A DNA stretch of 64,000 bases, taken from positions 25,254 through 89,253 of the forward strand of contig NZ_FUWR01000015.1 of assembly GCF_900167465.1 (NCBI RefSeq), given 5' to 3'. Below, one piece after another: positions 61,112 to 64,000 of this stretch. Every line of letters begins with the position of its first letter. The first letter of the stretch is position 1. The notes under the pieces are model-generated. The model did no database searches and was not told where the DNA came from. It saw only the letters and a program-made list of their open reading frames with translations. This DNA is from Trichlorobacter thiogenes (lineage in GTDB: Bacteria > Desulfobacterota > Desulfuromonadia > Geobacterales > Pseudopelobacteraceae). The translations under genes and the position numbers were made by a program.

Positions 61112-61870
61112 ATGAGAATACTACATTCACTGTTTTTTGTAGTTGCAGCACTGGCGATGCTTAACTTCACCGCCATGCCAGCAGATGCGTCAAAAACCGA
61201 TAGTCGCATTGAAGCAACAGCCAGGCAGACCTATGTCTTCAAAACCTACCTTCAGGCTGATGATATCAAGGTTCAGTCAAAAGATGGTGCTGTTACCCTG
61301 ACCGGCGTTGTTGCCGATGAATCCCACAAATCACTGGCCCAGGACACGGTGGCAAGCCTTCCCGGTGTTAAAAGTGTGGATAACAGATTGGAAATCAAAG
61401 GTGCTCCACCTTCGGCTAATTCAGATGCATGGCTCCGCGACAAAGTAAAAATCACCCTCTTGTTTCATAGCAGCGTAAGTGCAAGCAAGACTGAAGTTGA
61501 TGTAAAAGACGGCATCGTAACCCTGCGTGGTGACACCAGCAGTTTTGCTCAGAAACAGCTGGCAACTGAATATGCCATGGATATTAACGGTGTTAAGGAA
61601 GTTAAGAACGAAATGACGGTAACAACAACGCCACCAAAGAAGCGGACTGTTGGTGAAAAAATTGACGACGCTTCAATCACTGCCCAGGTCAAGATGACAC
61701 TGCTATATCACCGATCCACCAGTGCGGTTAAGACATCAGTAACCACCAAACATGGGATGGTGTCCTTGAGCGGTAAGGCCAGTAATGCGGATGAGATCAA
61801 GCTGGCCACAAAACTTGCCAGTGATGTCATCGGCGTTAAAAGTGTGAAAAACCTGATGACCATTGAGTAG
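61112..61870 (+). CDS. Triple-BON-domain exported protein
   Basis: A protein of 252 residues with a signal peptide (PADASKT) and three BON domains (about 35-95, 108-170, 185-250), each ending in a G-V-K-x-V-x-N motif (PGVKSVDNRLEI, NGVKEVKNEMTV, IGVKSVKNLMTIE). BON domains bind phospholipid or maintain the outer membrane, as in OsmY/DolP. It follows csbD by 24 bp. Confidence 0.88.
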   Translation: MRILHSLFFVVAALAMLNFTAMPADASKTDSRIEATARQTYVFKTYLQADDIKVQSKDGAVTLTGVVADESHKSLAQDTVASLPGVKSVDNRLEIKGAPPSANSDAWLRDKVKITLLFHSSVSASKTEVDVKDGIVTLRGDTSSFAQKQLATEYAMDINGVKEVKNEMTVTTTPPKKRTVGEKIDDASITAQVKMTLLYHRSTSAVKTSVTTKHGMVSLSGKASNADEIKLATKLASDVIGVKSVKNLMTIE

Positions 61871-61888
61871 CTAAAAGGAGATAGAGAG

Positions 61889-62662
61889 ATGAAATATCTA
61901 AACAAAACCATAAAATATATCTTTGCCCTGTTTACTTTGAGCATGGTTTTCGGGTGTGCCGGCATGGAGTACAACGTCAAACAGGACAGGTATTTCCACA
62001 AGGAACTGGTGGACGCTGATCTGGCTGTAGATGCTGCACGCGCTGCCGGTAAAGAGAAGCAATGCCCTGTCGAGTTCAGAGAAGCCGAAGCCCTGAAGAA
62101 CAAAGCGTATTCAGTTTATGCTGCCTGCCACACCCAGGAAGGGATTGATCTTGCCAACCAGGCCATTGCAAAGGCAAACGCTCTGTGTCCGCCAACTCCG
62201 GTAGCGGCCTCGCAACCTGAGCCGGTTGTCATTGTGGTAGCTGAGCCGCAGGCTGAAGAAAAAGTGGTTGTTGTAGCGTCAGAGAAGCAGGCTGAGAAGG
62301 TTGTTGTTCTGGCCCTTGAAGACATCCATTTTGATTTTGGCCAATCCACGCTTACGCCGGAAACAAAGACGATTCTGAAAAGAAATATCCAGCTTCTGAA
62401 AGATAATCCAAAAGCCAAGGTCCGTGTTGCAGGGTATACCTCTGCCTCTGGAACGGAAGAGTACAATCAGAAGCTTAGTGAAAGACGGGCAACCGCAGTC
62501 AAAGAATACCTCATAGAAGAAGGCGTCATAACACGCGAAAGACTTACTAAAATCGGTTATGGCGAGTCAACTCCGGCTACCTATGAATCAGCACCTAAAA
62601 ATCTTTACTCACCAGCAGCAAAATCCAATATGCGCGTTCTTTTTGAGATTGTTCTGGAGTAG
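61889..62662 (+). CDS. OmpA-family lipoprotein
   Basis: A protein of 257 residues: lipobox (VFGCAG), an N-terminal helical region resembling DUF4398 (ADLAVDAARAAGKE), a Val/Glu-rich linker (VVIVVAEPQAEEKVVVVASEKQ), and an OmpA domain (FDFGQSTLTPETKTILKRN, ASGTEEYNQKLSERRATAV) that binds peptidoglycan. It is the second DUF4398-like/OmpA combination in the window, and both lie behind the same promoter type. It follows the BON gene by 18 bp. Confidence 0.88.
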   Translation: MKYLNKTIKYIFALFTLSMVFGCAGMEYNVKQDRYFHKELVDADLAVDAARAAGKEKQCPVEFREAEALKNKAYSVYAACHTQEGIDLANQAIAKANALCPPTPVAASQPEPVVIVVAEPQAEEKVVVVASEKQAEKVVVLALEDIHFDFGQSTLTPETKTILKRNIQLLKDNPKAKVRVAGYTSASGTEEYNQKLSERRATAVKEYLIEEGVITRERLTKIGYGESTPATYESAPKNLYSPAAKSNMRVLFEIVLE

Positions 62663-62757
62663 GAGCTTTAGGCAAGGGCCTGAAATACTCATTATATTGA
62701 TCTGCCGCCACAACATACCACAAAAACGTAACGTTATCAGACGCAAGGGAGACTCTC

Positions 62758-63072
62758 ATGATTAAGTTACATAACATCATAAAACTATCTGCATGCCTGA
62801 TCGTAGCACTATCATTTCTGGGATGCGCATCAACACGTACCCACGAAGGCACAGGCGAGTATGTCGATGACACCGTGATCACAACAAAAGTAAAAAGTGC
62901 CATTTTTTCTGACCCTGATCTCAAGGTTTTACAGATAAATGTTGAGACCTTTAAGGGAGTTGTCCAGCTCAGTGGCTTTGTGAATTCAGCCAGTAGCGTG
63001 ACAAAGGCACGGGAGATTGCCAAAAGCATCAAGGGCGTCGAATCAGTTCAAACCAATCTGATTGTTAAGTGA
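62758..63072 (+). CDS. BON-domain lipoprotein, OsmY-like
   Basis: A protein of 104 residues with a lipobox (FLGCAS) and one BON domain (VDDTVITTKVKSAIFSDPDL to KGVESVQTNLIVK). It is likely to sit in the outer membrane or periplasm in response to envelope or osmotic stress. GGGAG precedes the start. It lies 95 bp after the OmpA gene; no separate promoter was found. Confidence 0.87.
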   Translation: MIKLHNIIKLSACLIVALSFLGCASTRTHEGTGEYVDDTVITTKVKSAIFSDPDLKVLQINVETFKGVVQLSGFVNSASSVTKAREIAKSIKGVESVQTNLIVK

Positions 63073-63143
63073 TAGAGCCATAGTAGCGACAAGCCTGTCA
63101 TGCATGGTTATCACAGGCATATTTCAAACAGAGGAGACAGATC

Positions 63144-63623
63144 ATGAATCAAAAGTCTTATCAGCGCGTTTTTCCAACCACACTTATTATACTGGTGGCG
63201 TTTTTCTCCACGCTCATGTTCGTCAATCCAAGCCCTTTGATTGCAGCAACCGGTAAAGCAAAGGCAGCACCAATGACGAGAACGTCTGCTGTTGACTATG
63301 CTGAACTCCAGATCAAGCAACTGCAAAGTTCTTTAAACATCACTGCAGAGCAGGAGCCGTTGTGGAAGGATCTAGCGGTACTCATGCGTGAAAATGCCAA
63401 AGACACTGATGCACTGAGAAAACAGAGAGCGGAGAATCGCACCGGCTTGAATGCCGTAGAACGGATGAAGTTTCATAGTCAGGTTAGCGAGTCTCAACTC
63501 AATCAACTCAAGAAGTTCATTCCGGTTTTTGAGGCATTTTACAACAGCTTGTCAGATGATCAGAAAAAGAATGCTGACGAGATTTTCTCTACGGGTAAAT
63601 ACAGGAAAACAAAAAGAAAGTGA
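63144..63623 (+). CDS. Spy/CpxP-like LTXXQ periplasmic protein
   Basis: A protein of 159 residues with a signal peptide and a helical domain in which LNITAEQEPLW stands for the LTxxQ motif of Spy/CpxP chaperones. A second part (SQLNQLKKFIPVFEAFYNSLSDDQK) continues the pattern. Spy and CpxP respond to envelope stress as periplasmic chaperones. It ends the cluster, before the insertion sequence. Confidence 0.82.
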   Translation: MNQKSYQRVFPTTLIILVAFFSTLMFVNPSPLIAATGKAKAAPMTRTSAVDYAELQIKQLQSSLNITAEQEPLWKDLAVLMRENAKDTDALRKQRAENRTGLNAVERMKFHSQVSESQLNQLKKFIPVFEAFYNSLSDDQKKNADEIFSTGKYRKTKRK

Positions 63624-63660
63624 TTAACAGCTCACGAATCAATTCGTTTGTAAGTCATGA

Positions 63661-63705
63661 CCACCGGCAGAGCCGGTGGCTTGAGGAAAGCCCCTAAAAG
63701 GGGCT
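63661..63705. mobile_element. IS200/IS605-type end with two hairpins
   Basis: CCACCGGC-AGA-GCCGGTGG (63661-63679) and AGCCCC-TAAAA-GGGGCT (63689-63705) are subterminal palindromes just outside the transposase end, as found at the ends of IS200/IS605 elements. The other end of the element is beyond the window. Confidence 0.55.
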
Positions 63706-64000
63706 AAGGGTTTTGGGTGAAGTCCAACTCCTCTTGTTTGTCCAGATGTTCTTGATCTCTTACATACGCCCGGATCATTTCTTCATCCAGGCCGATAGTG
63801 CTGGCACAGTAACCACGTGACCAAAAGTGCCGACCGATAAAACCTTTCTTGACCCCTTCGGCCTTACGGTGAATATGAATTGCCGACTTGCCTTTCAAAT
63901 ACCCTATCACCATCGAAACACTGTACTTCGGTGGAATACTCAACACCAGATGGATGTGGTCAGGCATGGCATGACCCTCGATAAGTTCAACTTCCTTCTG
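63704..64000 (-). CDS. tnpA: IS200/IS605-family transposase TnpA (cut by window edge)
   Basis: The frame continues through the right edge; the visible part runs back from the edge as QKEVELIEGHAMPDHIHLV and on to GYLKGKSAIHIHR. The HUH motif is HIH in MPDHIHLV, and the catalytic Tyr is probably in AYVRDQE. These are single-strand-specific transposases. The N-terminal part is missing, so intactness is unknown. Sequence outside the end contains the hairpins described. Confidence 0.85.
   Translation of the reverse strand, partial: QKEVELIEGHAMPDHIHLVLSIPPKYSVSMVIGYLKGKSAIHIHRKAEGVKKGFIGRHFWSRGYCASTIGLDEEMIRAYVRDQEHLDKQEELDFTQNP

Overview
The window looks like chromosomal DNA of a Geobacter/Trichlorobacter-type bacterium (Desulfuromonadia). 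The evidence is a decaheme c-type cytochrome with its porin, a korDABC 2-oxoacid:ferredoxin oxidoreductase, a B12-dependent ribonucleotide reductase, a Rel-omega-Gmk-YicC block, and many lipoproteins, sensor proteins and sigma-54 promoters. The genus is inferred from gene content; no 16S rRNA gene is present.

Layout. 1-11 kb is mostly housekeeping: CcdA/TlpA thiol-redox proteins, a polyprenyl diphosphate synthase, a DEAD-box helicase, ThrC, L28, RidA, Rel, RpoZ, Gmk and YicC, with two copies of a ~100-bp palindromic intergenic repeat. 11.4-18.8 kb is an electron-transfer module: a histidine kinase, a receiver-only regulator and an NtrC-type activator, followed by a perfect sigma-54 promoter and an MtrA/DmsE-like decaheme cytochrome with an MtrB/PioB-like porin. 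18.9-32.5 kb holds an HD-domain protein, an MscS channel with a cyclic-nucleotide domain, PyrD/PyrK/RimI, tRNA-Gln, KorCBAD, a MucR-like regulator, RsmA/TsaD, PIN-PhoH, a cysteine desulfurase and a beta-helix lipoprotein. 32.6-35.0 kb is nrdJ behind tandem NrdR boxes. 35.0-36.6 kb is tRNA-Gly(CCC) followed by a scar of mobile DNA (orphan gene, AT-rich palindromes, a group II intron-like fragment, a broken transposase). 36.6-53.8 kb carries a UspA protein, an MFS/hydrolase/MlaA operon, OmpA/DUF4398 lipoproteins, a REC-PAS-GGDEF-EAL protein, oleate hydratase, a large MscS channel, a YihY membrane protein and a ligase-ACP-acyltransferase fusion. 54-63.6 kb is a run of small exported, lipoprotein and stress genes (radical SAM, STAS, beta-barrels, glycine zipper, ferritin-like, CsbD, BON, OmpA, Spy-like). 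The right edge enters an IS200/IS605 transposase.

The most notable observation is regulatory. Three separate operons (DUF4398-OmpA at 42.3 kb, radical SAM at 54.1 kb, CsbD-BON-OmpA at 60.9 kb) start with sigma-54 promoters that share extra sequence (TAGTTGCnCTG). Each has a TGACGG(A/G)(T/C)(T)ACC element exactly 101-102 bp upstream of the -24 box. This looks like one RpoN/enhancer-binding-protein regulon for the cell envelope, not linked to a regulator in this window. The cytochrome-porin promoter has a different set of upstream repeats (TTGAACA core, three copies 85-88 bp apart, and a fourth in front of the kinase gene), which suggests that the neighbouring two-component system controls both the porin-cytochrome genes and itself.

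All functions are read from sequence motifs and family knowledge; no database search was run.
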